DNA from: Xanthomonas sp. 3793
GTDB lineage: Bacteria; Pseudomonadota; Gammaproteobacteria; Xanthomonadales; Xanthomonadaceae
Direction: 5' to 3'
Length of the DNA: 64,000 nucleotides
NCBI RefSeq assembly: GCF_024806835.1
Contig: NZ_JANTYU010000004.1
Location: forward strand, 372,001 to 436,000
Shown here: positions 29,003 to 37,573 of the stretch, one piece after another
Layout: each line of letters begins with the position of its first letter
How positions within the stretch are numbered: the stretch's first letter is position 1
Program-made: the position numbers and the translations under genes
The notes under the pieces: model-generated
Told to the model about the DNA's origin: nothing
Databases searched by the model: none
Seen by the model: only the letters and a program-made list of their open reading frames with translations

Positions 29003-30190
29003 TCAGAAACTCAAAGCCCGCTCCAAATCCATCCGCAAATCCGCTAGCTCCTCAACCCCCACACTCAACCGCACCAGCGCATCGCTGATACCAAGCTGCT
29101 CGCGGCGGGCCACAGGGATCGAGGCGTGGGTCATGACGGCGGGATGGTTCACCAGGCTTTCCACACCGCCGAGCGATTCGGCCAGGGTGAACAGTTCGGT
29201 CTTTTCGCAGAAGCGCTTGGCTGCCTCAAACCCGCCTTTGAGCACGATGGAGACGATGCCGCCGAAGCCGGACATCTGGCGCTTGGCCAGTGCGTGCTGC
29301 GGGTGCGAGGCCAGGCCGGGATAGATCACCTTCTCGATGGCGGGGTGGGTTTCCAGCCACTGCGCCAGCGCCAGGGCGTTCTCGCAGTGCGCACGCATAC
29401 GCAGCGGCAAGGTCTTCAATCCGCGTAGCGCAAGGAAGCTGTCGAACGGGCCTTGCACGCCACCGATGGAGTTCTGCAGGAACGCCATCTGTTCGGCAAG
29501 TTCGGCGTTGTCGCCAACGACCGCAATGCCGCCCACCATGTCCGAGTGGCCGTTGAGGTACTTGGTGGCCGAATGCACGACAATGTCCGCACCAAGGCCG
29601 AGCGGGCGCTGCAGCATCGGCGAGGCGAAGGTGTTGTCGACCACGATCAGCAGGCCGTGCTTGCGGGCGATGGCGGCAATCGCCGCAATGTCGACCAGCT
29701 TGAGCATCGGGTTGGTCGGGGTTTCGATCCAGACCATCTTGGTGTCGGGACCAATTGCGGCTTCGAAGGCGGCCGGGTCGGTCAGGTCGACGAAGCTGAA
29801 ATCCAGGCCGGCGGTGCGACGACGCACACGCTCGAACAGGCGGAAGGTACCGCCATACAGGTCGTCCATCGCCACGACGTGGCTGCCGGCATCCAGCAGC
29901 TCCATCACGGTGGAGGTGGCGGCCATGCCCGAAGCAAACGCGAATGCGCGCGTGCCGCCTTCCAGCGCGGCAACGCAGCGCTCGTAGGCGAAGCGCGTCG
30001 GGTTATGGGTGCGCGAGTACTCGAAGCCCTGATGTTCGCCCGGGCTGGACTGCGCGTAGGTGGACGTCGCATAGATCGGCGGCATCACTGCGCCGGTGCT
30101 GGGATCTGGCGACTGCCCTCCATGGATCGCCAGCGTTGCAAGCGCCAATGCGCGCTCGCCATCGTGGCCTTTGGTCGTGCTGTTGGACAT
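29003..30190 (-). CDS. metB: Cystathionine gamma-synthase (Cys/Met PLP enzyme)
   Basis: 395 residues. A Cys/Met-metabolism PLP enzyme: LAIHGGQSPDPSTGAVMPPIYATST near the start (split here by family spacing), YSRTHNPTRFAYE, the PLP-aspartate region VVDNTFASP, and the Schiff-base lysine in HSATKYLNGHSDMVGG. It condenses O-succinylhomoserine with cysteine; gamma-lyase activity is possible since the subfamily is hard to separate by sequence. It is the conserved right border of the O-antigen island. It lies 89 bases downstream of the cystathionine beta-synthase gene, with a hairpin between. Confidence 0.9.
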   Translation of the reverse strand: MSNSTTKGHDGERALALATLAIHGGQSPDPSTGAVMPPIYATSTYAQSSPGEHQGFEYSRTHNPTRFAYERCVAALEGGTRAFAFASGMAATSTVMELLDAGSHVVAMDDLYGGTFRLFERVRRRTAGLDFSFVDLTDPAAFEAAIGPDTKMVWIETPTNPMLKLVDIAAIAAIARKHGLLIVVDNTFASPMLQRPLGLGADIVVHSATKYLNGHSDMVGGIAVVGDNAELAEQMAFLQNSIGGVQGPFDSFLALRGLKTLPLRMRAHCENALALAQWLETHPAIEKVIYPGLASHPQHALAKRQMSGFGGIVSIVLKGGFEAAKRFCEKTELFTLAESLGGVESLVNHPAVMTHASIPVARREQLGISDALVRLSVGVEELADLRMDLERALSF

Positions 30191-30240
30191 GGAGGTTCCC
30201 GGAAAAAGTGGGCGATTGTAGCAAGCAGGTCTGAACGGCC

Positions 30241-30273
30241 AATGCCGCGCGCCTCACCAGCGCGCGCGGCATT
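30241..30273 (-). terminator. GC-rich hairpin between cystathionine beta-synthase and metB
   Basis: A 12-bp perfect stem (AATGCCGCGCGC with GCGCGCGGCATT) with a 9-nt loop lies just after the cystathionine beta-synthase stop on the minus strand. No T-run follows, so it may attenuate rather than end transcription into metB. Confidence 0.5.
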
Positions 30274-30279
30274 GCGCGG

Positions 30280-31650
30280 TCACTGCACGCGGCGGCGCAG
30301 GTAGTTGAGCAGGTCGATGCGGGTGATCAGGCCGAGGAACTGCTTGCCGTCCATGACGATGGCGACCTGGCCGCGGTCGAACACCGGCAGCAGCGCCTCG
30401 ATCGGCGAGGCCACATCCAGGCGGTCGAGCTTGCTGACCATTGCGGTGGAAATCGGGTCGCGAAAACGCGCTTCATCGCCATACACATGCAGCAGCACGT
30501 CGCTCTCGTCGACGATGCCGACCAGTTCGCCGTCGTCGATCACCGGCAGCTGCGACACGTCATACAGCTTCATGCGCTGATAGGCGGTGGTCAGCAGGTC
30601 CTTCGGGCCCACCACCACGGTGTCGCGCTTGTTGTACGGGCGCAGGATCAGGTCGCGCAGGTCGCCGTGTTGCGGGCGTTCCAGGAAGCCGTTGTCGAGC
30701 ATCCAGTAGTCGTTGTACATCTTCGACAGATACTTGTTGCCGGTATCGCAGACGAACACGAGCACGCGCTTGGGCGTTGTCTGCTCGCGGCAGTACTTCA
30801 GCGCCGCAGCCAGCAAGGTACCGGTGGACGAGCCGCCGAGGACGCCCTCCTTGGCCAGCAGCTCGCGCGCGGTGTGGAAGCTTTCGGCATCGCTGATCGA
30901 ATAGGCCTTCTTGACCCGGGTGAAGTCGGAGATGTCCGGCAGAAAATCTTCGCCGATGCCTTCGACCAGCCAGCTGCCGGACTTCTCGCTGACCGTGCCC
31001 TCTTCGATGTACTGGGTCAGGATCGAACCCACCGGGTCGGCCAGTACCAGCTCGGTGTGCGGCGAAGCGGTGGCGAAGGCGCGCGACAGGCCGGTCATGG
31101 TGCCGGAACTGCCGCAGCCGAACACGATCGCGTCCAGCTGGCCGTCCATTTGCGCCAGGATTTCCGGACCGGTCCCGAATTCGTGCGCGGCCGGGTTGTC
31201 CGGGTTGCCGAACTGATTGATGAAATATGCGCCGGGGGTCTCGGCGGCGATCCTGGCGGCCAGGTCCTGGTAGTACTCCGGGTGGCCCTTGGCCACGTCC
31301 GACCGGGTCAGCACCACATTGGCGCCCATGGCCTTGAGATTGAAGATCTTCTCGCGGCTCATCTTGTCCGGCACCACCAGGATCAGCTGGTAGCCCTTCT
31401 GCTGCGCCACCAGGGCCAGACCCAGGCCGGTGTTGCCGGCGGTGCCTTCCACGAGCGTGGCGCCGGGCTTGAGATCGCCGCGCCGTTCGGCCGCTTCGAT
31501 CATCGACAGCCCGATGCGATCCTTGATCGATCCGCCGGGATTGTTCGCCTCCAGCTTGAGGAACAGCTCGCAGACACCGGTGTCCAGGCGCTGGGCCTTG
31601 ACGATCGGCGTGTTGCCAATCAGTTCGAGTACGGAGGAATGAATCGCCAT
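30280..31650 (-). CDS. Cystathionine beta-synthase with paired CBS domains
   Basis: 456 residues. The PLP domain has LIGNTPIVKAQRL, the lysine in NNPGGSIKDRIGLSMIE, the phosphate loop VEGTAGNTGLG and VFGCGSSGTMTGLSRA. Two CBS modules follow from about residue 335 (GPKDLLTTAYQRM... VGIVDESDVLLHVYGDE and FDRGQVAIVMDGKQFLGLITRIDLLNYL), giving the architecture of eukaryotic-like CBS rather than plain CysK. It condenses serine and homocysteine to cystathionine; adjacent metB makes the pair a transsulfuration unit. The CBS modules may bind a nucleotide or SAM; this is inferred from the family. Confidence 0.9.
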   Translation of the reverse strand: MAIHSSVLELIGNTPIVKAQRLDTGVCELFLKLEANNPGGSIKDRIGLSMIEAAERRGDLKPGATLVEGTAGNTGLGLALVAQQKGYQLILVVPDKMSREKIFNLKAMGANVVLTRSDVAKGHPEYYQDLAARIAAETPGAYFINQFGNPDNPAAHEFGTGPEILAQMDGQLDAIVFGCGSSGTMTGLSRAFATASPHTELVLADPVGSILTQYIEEGTVSEKSGSWLVEGIGEDFLPDISDFTRVKKAYSISDAESFHTARELLAKEGVLGGSSTGTLLAAALKYCREQTTPKRVLVFVCDTGNKYLSKMYNDYWMLDNGFLERPQHGDLRDLILRPYNKRDTVVVGPKDLLTTAYQRMKLYDVSQLPVIDDGELVGIVDESDVLLHVYGDEARFRDPISTAMVSKLDRLDVASPIEALLPVFDRGQVAIVMDGKQFLGLITRIDLLNYLRRRVQ

Positions 31651-31888
31651 CGGGATATCGTCGCTGCGCCGCGCGGGCTAGACCGGTCATTATCCGACGA
31701 ACCGCCGGGGAATGCTCATCCAGGCGGGAAACGATCGTGCCCGCCTATGAACGAGCGTGCTCAACTGCTCGAAACGCTGGCGCCTGGCGGCGCCGGCATC
31801 GGCCAAAACAAGGACGCGGACGGTGGCAAGCCGACGAGGAGGCCGCCACCGCCCGCGACGGTGAACTTGTTCTAACGGTGGGGAAGGA

Positions 31889-32107
31889 TCAGTGCGTGAG
31901 CTGGTCGTACATCCGGGTGAGCTTTTCTTTGGCCTGCAATTTTTCGCGTTTCATCTGGCCCAAGGTCACGTCGTCGATGGGGAGTACCCCAAGTTCGGCA
32001 TCCATGCATTTCTTGTTCAAGAGCTTGTGGCGTTGGTACAGCTGCTTGAACTCGGGATCGGACTTGACCAATGCGTCGATTTCGGTCTGCGGTTGCCCTT
32101 CGAACAT
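31889..32107 (-). CDS. DUF465 (YdcH-family) small protein
   Basis: 72 residues with the typical DUF465 body: a helical hairpin with KSDPEFKQLYQRHKLLNKK in the first helix and LGQMKREKLQAKEKLTRMY in the second. A near-perfect GAAGGAGGTAA ribosome site precedes the ATG at 32107. The family is small, alpha-helical and of unknown function. It lies alone between the cystathionine beta-synthase gene and a hairpin-rich spacer. Confidence 0.88.
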   Translation of the reverse strand: MFEGQPQTEIDALVKSDPEFKQLYQRHKLLNKKCMDAELGVLPIDDVTLGQMKREKLQAKEKLTRMYDQLTH

Positions 32108-32460
32108 GGCGTTACCTCCTTCACTTAAAACAAGAACGCCCCGGCCGCGGACGGCGCAGGGCGCTGCTTGGGAATGGAAGACCCGCGAGTCGCGCTGGCA
32201 AAGGTCACCACGGTGGACGCACTGGTAAAACCACTACCTGTTGCAACTGCGTGCGTCGCTGCGTGCCCTTGCGTCACTGACCCGGCCCTCCGTACTTTCC
32301 GGGCGGCGGAGTTGCTGCCCGGAGGTACGACCCTACGCCGGTCGCGGAGGGGGTTCAAGGCCGGAACGGCTGCTTTTGCCGTTCCTTGCGTCAATCAGTG
32401 ACCGCGGTTCAACCGGGCGTCATGCCCGGGTTAAAACGCCTTAACTTCCAACTACTTGCA
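32108..32460. other. Spacer with three hairpins, no convincing gene
   Basis: This 353-base stretch lies downstream of the OmpA-like gene on the minus strand and upstream of the DUF465 gene. It holds three inverted repeats: GTAC...CCGGGC with GCCCGG...GTAC at 32292-32328, GGAACGGC with GCCGTTCC at 32363-32385, and AACCGGGC with GCCCGGGTT near 32411-32432. The last two could end transcription of the OmpA-like gene. A minus-strand open frame here (32125-32394) has no recognisable features. Confidence 0.55.
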
Positions 32461-33351
32461 TTATGGAGCGACAACGACCTCGGCCGCACGCGTCTTGCTG
32501 GCGGCACCCTTGCTGCCACTGACCTGCAACCGCGATCCCGCAACGCCGCCGGCGACCAACGCATCGCGAAGCGCCTCGGCGCGCTTCTTGGCCACGGCCG
32601 CATCGCTGTCGAAACCCACGATGCTGACCCGGCCCTTCTTGCCGATGTTGAGATACTCGGCCAGCGCCTTGGCCTGCCCGGCCGCATCGCCGGACAACGC
32701 CGCCTTGCCGCCGAACGCGCCGCTGCCCAGCGAGAACACTTCGCCGCGGCTGTCCACCTTGGACGAGGGCAGTTTGGCCCCTGCAACCAGTTCGGCCTCC
32801 TCGTGCGCCAGCTGGAGCGCCTTCTGCTGGGCGGCGTTGAGCTTGGCAGTCTGCTTGCCGGCCACGTTGGTCAGCGCCAGCTCGGCATCCTGGCGGGCCA
32901 GGGTTTCCTGTTCGGCGGCCTGACGCATGCGCTCGGCCTCCTCAGCCTGGATCTGCGCCTGCACACGCAGGCGCTCGGCCTCCTGCCGGGCGCGCGAGGC
33001 GTCACGGCGGCTGGCTTCGATCAGCAGGTCGTTGCGGGTGCCTTCCAGGCGGTCGAGCTCGCGCCGTGCCAGCGCGGTGCGGGCGGTGAGCTCGGCGATC
33101 TCGACCCGGCGGTCGGCAAGAAACACCAGCTCATCGCGGTCGCGCCGCTTGGCCTCGGCCAGCGCGGCCACGGTCTGCTGGGCCTGCAAGCGCTCGTAGC
33201 GGGCCAGGTCGCTGGTCTGCGGGTCGTTCTGCAGCGCCGCCAGGCGCCGGTTGAGCGCGTCGGCCTGCGGGTCGTCCTTGGCCGCCATCACCAGCGACGG
33301 CAGCGTGGCCAGGCTCAGCACACCGATATAAAGGTAGGGGCGCAGTTTCAT
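32461..33351 (-). CDS. Exported coiled-coil protein with degenerate OmpA-like C-terminus
   Basis: 296 residues. A signal peptide is plausible (MKLRPYLYIGVLSLATLPSLVMA). Residues about 35-190 are a long charged coiled coil rich in Arg, Glu and Ala. The C-terminal 90 residues, with VSIVGFDSDAAVAKKRAEALRDAL and GSRLQVSGSKG, follow the OmpA peptidoglycan-binding pattern but are shortened and have GFDS where GHTD is expected. Its ATG overlaps the stop of the DUF4398 gene by four bases, so the two are a coupled envelope pair. A periplasmic structural role is inferred. Confidence 0.75.
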   Translation of the reverse strand: MKLRPYLYIGVLSLATLPSLVMAAKDDPQADALNRRLAALQNDPQTSDLARYERLQAQQTVAALAEAKRRDRDELVFLADRRVEIAELTARTALARRELDRLEGTRNDLLIEASRRDASRARQEAERLRVQAQIQAEEAERMRQAAEQETLARQDAELALTNVAGKQTAKLNAAQQKALQLAHEEAELVAGAKLPSSKVDSRGEVFSLGSGAFGGKAALSGDAAGQAKALAEYLNIGKKGRVSIVGFDSDAAVAKKRAEALRDALVAGGVAGSRLQVSGSKGAASKTRAAEVVVAP

Positions 33352-33731
33352 CGACCGCTCTCCCCGGTGTTGAGGCTGTTCTGCAGTTGCGCCACTTCCT
33401 TGCGGCGTTGCTCCAGCTGGGCACTGACCACCGCCTCTTCGCTGCGCGCCTTGGCCAGATCGGCATCGGCGGCGGCGCGCAGGGCGATCTGCGGCACCTG
33501 CTTGCGCTGGCGCTTGTCCAGCTGCGCCTGCTGGGCCTGCATCAGTTCCTGGCGGGCCAGGTTGACCAGATCCGGGGCGTATTGGTCGGCGTCGGCCTGG
33601 GTGGCGCGTTGCACGGCCTGTTCGGCGGCGGTGAGCTCCGGAGCCACCTGAGCGGCGGCCGGAGAGGAAAAAACCATGAAACAGGCGATGCCATACAGGG
33701 ATCGCCGCAAGTATGCGAAGCTAGCCGTCAT
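33348..33731 (-). CDS. DUF4398 envelope protein
   Basis: 127 residues with a signal-peptide-like N-terminus ending ACFMVFSSPAAAQ. The mature part (LTAAEQAVQRATQADADQYAPDLVNLA and LRAAADADLAKARSEE) is the alanine-rich helical hairpin seen in DUF4398 proteins, which commonly sit next to OmpA-domain genes. Function is unknown. It overlaps the OmpA-like gene downstream and is divergent from the PilT/PilU-family gene, about 99 bases from its start. Confidence 0.78.
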   Translation of the reverse strand: MTASFAYLRRSLYGIACFMVFSSPAAAQVAPELTAAEQAVQRATQADADQYAPDLVNLARQELMQAQQAQLDKRQRKQVPQIALRAAADADLAKARSEEAVVSAQLEQRRKEVAQLQNSLNTGESGR

Positions 33732-33830
33732 TAGGGGAGCCGTAGCGAGGAAGTCTCGAGCACGGCCATTGTCGGAAGCCTGCGGCGGACTTGCAACGAG
33801 ACGCTGCTGTTTGTTGGGGAACCATTGCGC

Positions 33831-34964
33831 ATGGATATCGGCTACTTCCTGAAGCTGATGACCGAAAAGAATGCCTCGGACATGTTCTTGACCACCGGTG
33901 CGCCGGTGTACATCAAGATCGAAGGCAAGCTCTACCCGCTCGGCAATACGGGGTTGCCGCCGGGGATGGTCAAGAAAATCGCTTACTCATTGATGGACGA
34001 AGGCCAGGTACCGCAGTTCGAGCGCGAGCTCGAGCTCAACATGGCCATCGCCCTGCCCGACGCCGGCCGCTTCCGCGTGAACGTATTCAAGCAGCGTGGC
34101 GAGGTGGGCATGGTGATTCGCGCCATCCGCAGCCGGATCCCAAGCATCGAAGAACTCAACCTGCCGCAGGTGCTGAAGGACGTCATCATGACCCCGCGCG
34201 GGCTGGTGCTGGTGGTCGGTTCGACCGGCTCCGGCAAGTCGACCTCGCTGGCCTCGATGATCGACCACCGCAACAGCACCACCACCGGGCACATCCTCAC
34301 CATCGAGGACCCGATCGAATATCTGCACAAGCACAAGATGTCGATCGTGAACCAGCGCGAGGTGGGACTGGACACGCATGCCTTCCAGAGCGCGCTGAAG
34401 AACGCGATGCGCGAGGCGCCGGACGTGATCCTGATCGGCGAGATCCTGGATGCCGAGACCATGGAGGCGGCCATCGCCTTCGCCGAGACCGGTCACCTGT
34501 GCCTGGCCACGTTGCACTCCAACAATGCCGACCAGACCATCGAGCGCATCCTCAATTTCTTCCCGGAAAGCGCGCACAAGAACGTGCTGATGAACCTGGC
34601 GCTGAATCTGCGCGCAGTGGTCTCGCAGCGCCTGGTCAAGGGGCTGGATGGGCGCCGTCGCCCGGCGACCGAAGTGCTGCTCAATACCCCGATGATCCGC
34701 GACCTGCTGCGCCGCGGCCAGGTGCACGAGGTCAAGCAGGCAATGGAAGAATCGCTGGAAGAAGGCATGCAGACCTTCGACCAATGCCTGTTCCGCATGG
34801 TCAAATCAGGGGAAATCGAGCAAGAGGAGGCGCTGCGCGCTGCCGACTCGCGCGATGGCCTGGCACTGAAGTTCCGGCTGTCCGAAGGTGGTTCGGGCGA
34901 GCACGACCCGTATGCGGATTACGAGACTGCCGCCGCACCGAAGATTAGCCACGGATTTATCTGA
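33831..34964 (+). CDS. PilT/PilU-family type IV pilus retraction ATPase
   Basis: 377 residues. The secretion ATPase domain has Walker A GSTGSGKST at about 130-138, the Asp box TIEDPIEY at about 157-164, Walker B VILIGEILDAET at about 199-210 and the His box ETGHLCLATLHS at about 219-230. The N-terminal PAS-like part begins MDIGYFLKLMTEKNASDMFL. The family powers pilus retraction and twitching. It resembles PilU more than PilT and has no pilus genes next to it. Where PilT has GEMRD and PilU GEVRS, this protein has GEILD, replacing a conserved Arg with Leu at 206. The ATG at 33831 is preferred over the TTG at 33825. Confidence 0.88.
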   Translation: MDIGYFLKLMTEKNASDMFLTTGAPVYIKIEGKLYPLGNTGLPPGMVKKIAYSLMDEGQVPQFERELELNMAIALPDAGRFRVNVFKQRGEVGMVIRAIRSRIPSIEELNLPQVLKDVIMTPRGLVLVVGSTGSGKSTSLASMIDHRNSTTTGHILTIEDPIEYLHKHKMSIVNQREVGLDTHAFQSALKNAMREAPDVILIGEILDAETMEAAIAFAETGHLCLATLHSNNADQTIERILNFFPESAHKNVLMNLALNLRAVVSQRLVKGLDGRRRPATEVLLNTPMIRDLLRRGQVHEVKQAMEESLEEGMQTFDQCLFRMVKSGEIEQEEALRAADSRDGLALKFRLSEGGSGEHDPYADYETAAAPKISHGFI

Positions 34965-35777
34965 TCGGTCTGGTGGGCAGAAGCGGCAGGCGGCAGCGTT
35001 GTCAGATGGTCGCTGCCGGCGCTGAGTCCTGCGGCGTGTCGTCGCTGCCCGAAGCGCCCTCATCCGGCGCTGCGCGCCACCTTCTCCCGCTCGCGGGAGA
35101 AGGGCAACGGAGTCGGCAACCCGGAACGTCAACGTGGCCCGGGGGCAACGCCGCTGCTGCCTGAGGTAGTGTTTCCAGCGCTACTGCCTTCTCAGAAGCA
35201 CGTTATCCACCTTCTCCATAGCATCACCTGCTCCAGAACACGTCATTCGCCTTCTCCAGAGCATCACCTGCTCCAGAGCGCATCCCTGCGTTTCTCCCAA
35301 GCACGCATCCGGGGTCTGCAAGGCATCTCGACCGGCGTTGCAAGCCGCAGCTCTCGTTGATGGCAACGCCAGGGTCTGCAGGTGCGCGAAACGGGGAGCC
35401 ATTTATCGGAGTGCCTGGTCGGGAACCAGCGCGTCGGCGTCCTGGCTCACCCTTCCCGCACGCCCTTCTCCCGCGCGGCGGGAGAAGGTGCCCGAAGGGC
35501 GGATGAGGGGCTTGATGTGCCAGCGACAAGCCAGTTCCCGCAGTGCCTGGCCGGGAGCTGTCGCGCGGCGTCCTGGCATGCCCCTCTCCCGCACCCCCTT
35601 CTCCCGCGCGGCGGGAGAAGGTGCCCGAAGGGCGGATGAGGGGCTTGATGTGCCAGCGACAAGCCAGTTCCCGCAGTGCCTGGCTGGGAGTTGGCGCGTC
35701 GGAGTCCTGGCACCCCCTTCTCCCGCGCAGCGGGAGAAGGTGCCCGCAGGGCGGATGAGGGCCTTGATTCCCTACCC
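34965..35777. repeat. Repeat-rich spacer with REP-like hairpins
   Basis: 813 bases without a credible gene. It contains a lone REP-like hairpin near 35082-35106 (CTTCTCCCGCTCGCGGGAGAAG), a short 40-bp tandem duplication at about 35210-35290, and the long tandem array listed separately. Open frames in it are artefacts of the repeat. Confidence 0.8.
35410..35774. repeat. Tandem array of about 132-bp units, each with a CTTCTCCCGC...GCGGGAGAAG hairpin
   Basis: The marker AGTGCCTGG recurs at 35410, 35542 and 35675, giving periods of 132 and 133 bases. Each unit carries a hairpin (CTTCTCCCGCG with CGGGAGAAG), then GTGCCC(G)(A)AGGGCGGATGAGGG, and the first two end in GCTTGATGTGCCAGCGACAAG. The third unit is cut short just before the maiA stop codon. 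The hairpin core resembles the REP-like elements common between genes in Xanthomonas and relatives. Confidence 0.85.
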
Positions 35778-36440
35778 TCACGCCATCGCATCAACCTGCA
35801 TTTCGGGCCGTGCCGCATCGAAGGCCGGCAGCGCCAGGCAGGCCAGTTCGATGCGTTGCAAGGTCGGATACGGCGCCAGATCGACCTCGAAGCGATGGGC
35901 GTTGTAAAGCTGCGGAATCAGGACGCAATCGGCCAGCCCCGGCGTGTCGCCGTGGCAGAAACGCCCGGTGCGCGCATCGTGCGCCAGTTGCGCCTCCAGT
36001 GCGGCGAACCCGCGCTGCATCCAGTGCCGGGTCCAGTGCAGGCGCTGCGCAGCGTCCAGCGCGAACTCGCGCTCCAGCAGTTGGGTGACGCGCAGATTGT
36101 TGAGCGGATGCACATCGCAGGCGATGAGCTGGGCCAGCGCGCGCACGCGGGCGCGGTCGGCCGGGGCTGCCGGCAATAGCGGCGCGCTGCCCGCAAAGGC
36201 CTCTTCCAGATAGTCCAGAATCGCCAGCGACTGCGGGATCACCACTGCGCCGTGACGCAGCGTCGGCACCAGCTGCTGCGGGTTGAGCTGCGCATAGGCC
36301 GCCGCATGCTGCTCGCCGCCGTCGCGTACCAGATGCACCGGATGGGTGACATAGGCCAGCGACTTCAGGTGCAGGCCGATGCGCACGCGGTACGCCGCGC
36401 TAGAACGCCAGTACGAAAACAGCTCCAGCGCCGCGCTCAT
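35778..36440 (-). CDS. maiA: Maleylacetoacetate isomerase
   Basis: 220 residues, a zeta-class GST. The N-terminal thioredoxin-like domain has the SYWRSSAAYRVRIGLHLKSL signature with the catalytic SS pair, then VPTLRHGAVVIPQSLAILDYLEE. The C-terminal helical domain ends in the typical NAHRFEVDLAPYPTLQRI. It isomerises maleylacetoacetate to fumarylacetoacetate using glutathione, the step before the hydrolase encoded 43 bases upstream. The frame continues upstream to 36731 but the ATG at 36440 matches the family start. Confidence 0.94.
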   Translation of the reverse strand: MSAALELFSYWRSSAAYRVRIGLHLKSLAYVTHPVHLVRDGGEQHAAAYAQLNPQQLVPTLRHGAVVIPQSLAILDYLEEAFAGSAPLLPAAPADRARVRALAQLIACDVHPLNNLRVTQLLEREFALDAAQRLHWTRHWMQRGFAALEAQLAHDARTGRFCHGDTPGLADCVLIPQLYNAHRFEVDLAPYPTLQRIELACLALPAFDAARPEMQVDAMA

Positions 36441-36483
36441 GCGCGCCCGCCGGTGACCGCGCCCGCCGGCCAGACGCTGCGCG

Positions 36484-37473
36484 TCATGGCAATGGCTGCC
36501 GTTCGACGCGCTGCTCGATCGCGCCGAAGACGCTGGCGCCGCCGGCATCGAACATCTCGATCCGCACCACATCGCCGAACGCCATGAACGGCGTGCTCGG
36601 CTTGCCATCGCGCAAGGTCTCGACCACGCGCTGTTCGGCGAAGCACGATGCGCCCAGCGTGGTGTCTTCGTTGGCGATGGTGCCGGACCCGACAATCGTG
36701 CCGGCCGACAACGGGCGGGTCTTGGCGGCATGGGCGATCAGCTGGGCGAAATCGAACTGCATGTCGTTGCCTGCCTCCGGCGCGCCGAACCAGGCGCCAT
36801 TGACGTGGGTCACCAGCGGCAGATGCACCTTGTTGTCGCGCCATGCATCGGCCAATTCGTCGGGGGTGACGAACACCGGCGACAGCGCCGAGCGCGGCTT
36901 GGACTGCACAAAACCAAACCCCTTGGCGAGCTCGGCCGGGATCAGGTTGCGCAGCGAAACATCGTTGACCAGGCCGATCAACTGGATATGCGCGGCCGCC
37001 TGTTCGGGCGATGCGCCCATCGGCACGTCGTCGGTGATCACCACGATTTCGGCTTCCAGATCGATGCCGTGGTCTTCGCTGATCACCTTGATGGCATCGC
37101 GCGGGCCGTAGAAGCCGGCGCTGGTGGCCTGGTACATCAGCGGGTCGGTATAGAAGCTTTCCGGCACCTCGGCATTGCGCGCGCGCCGCACGCGCTCCAC
37201 ATGCGGCAGGTAGGCGCTGCCATCGACGAATTCGTACGCGCGCGGGAGCGGCGCGGCCAGTGCCTGCAGATCCAGATCGAAGACGCCATCGGCGCTGCCC
37301 TCGTCGAGCGCGGCAGACAAGGCGTTCAGCCGTGGCGCGACGTTGCTCCAGTCTTCCAGCGCGCGCTGCAGCGTCGGCGCGATGCCGGTGGCATGCACGG
37401 CCTTGCTCAGGTCGCGCGAGACCACGATCAGGCTGCCATCGCGGCCGCCTTCCTTCAGGGAACCTAGCTTCAT
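36484..37473 (-). CDS. fahA: Fumarylacetoacetate hydrolase family protein
   Basis: 329 residues from the ATG at 37473 (MKLGSLKEGGRDGSLIVVSR). FAH-fold motifs are EVPESFYTDPLMYQ, the metal-binding acidic residues in GIDLEAEIVVITDDVP, and GSGTIANEDTTLGASC followed by FMAFGDVVRIEMFD. It splits fumarylacetoacetate into fumarate and acetoacetate in tyrosine/homogentisate breakdown. The acetoacetate could be activated by the ScoAB CoA-transferase encoded at 4-5.4 kb. Transcribed before maiA on the minus strand. Confidence 0.93.
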   Translation of the reverse strand: MKLGSLKEGGRDGSLIVVSRDLSKAVHATGIAPTLQRALEDWSNVAPRLNALSAALDEGSADGVFDLDLQALAAPLPRAYEFVDGSAYLPHVERVRRARNAEVPESFYTDPLMYQATSAGFYGPRDAIKVISEDHGIDLEAEIVVITDDVPMGASPEQAAAHIQLIGLVNDVSLRNLIPAELAKGFGFVQSKPRSALSPVFVTPDELADAWRDNKVHLPLVTHVNGAWFGAPEAGNDMQFDFAQLIAHAAKTRPLSAGTIVGSGTIANEDTTLGASCFAEQRVVETLRDGKPSTPFMAFGDVVRIEMFDAGGASVFGAIEQRVERQPLP

Positions 37474-37573
37474 GACCATCCTGTGCTGTGGCTGATGCGC
37501 CGATTGTACGACCTGGCACAATAATGGTTGCGGTTGAAACAGCTGACCCGAAACACAACGCGATGCCGAAATT

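Noticed and set aside
31747..31875. 42-codon plus-strand open frame between cystathionine beta-synthase and the DUF465 gene
   Set aside because: No ribosome site, proline-rich low-complexity translation and no recognisable family.
32125..32394. 89-codon minus-strand open frame in the hairpin spacer
   Set aside because: It spans two inverted repeats and has no plausible start signal or domain.
35410..35774. Tandem repeats as a CRISPR array
   Set aside because: Units are about 132 bases, there are fewer than three, the spacers are not unique and no cas genes are nearby.
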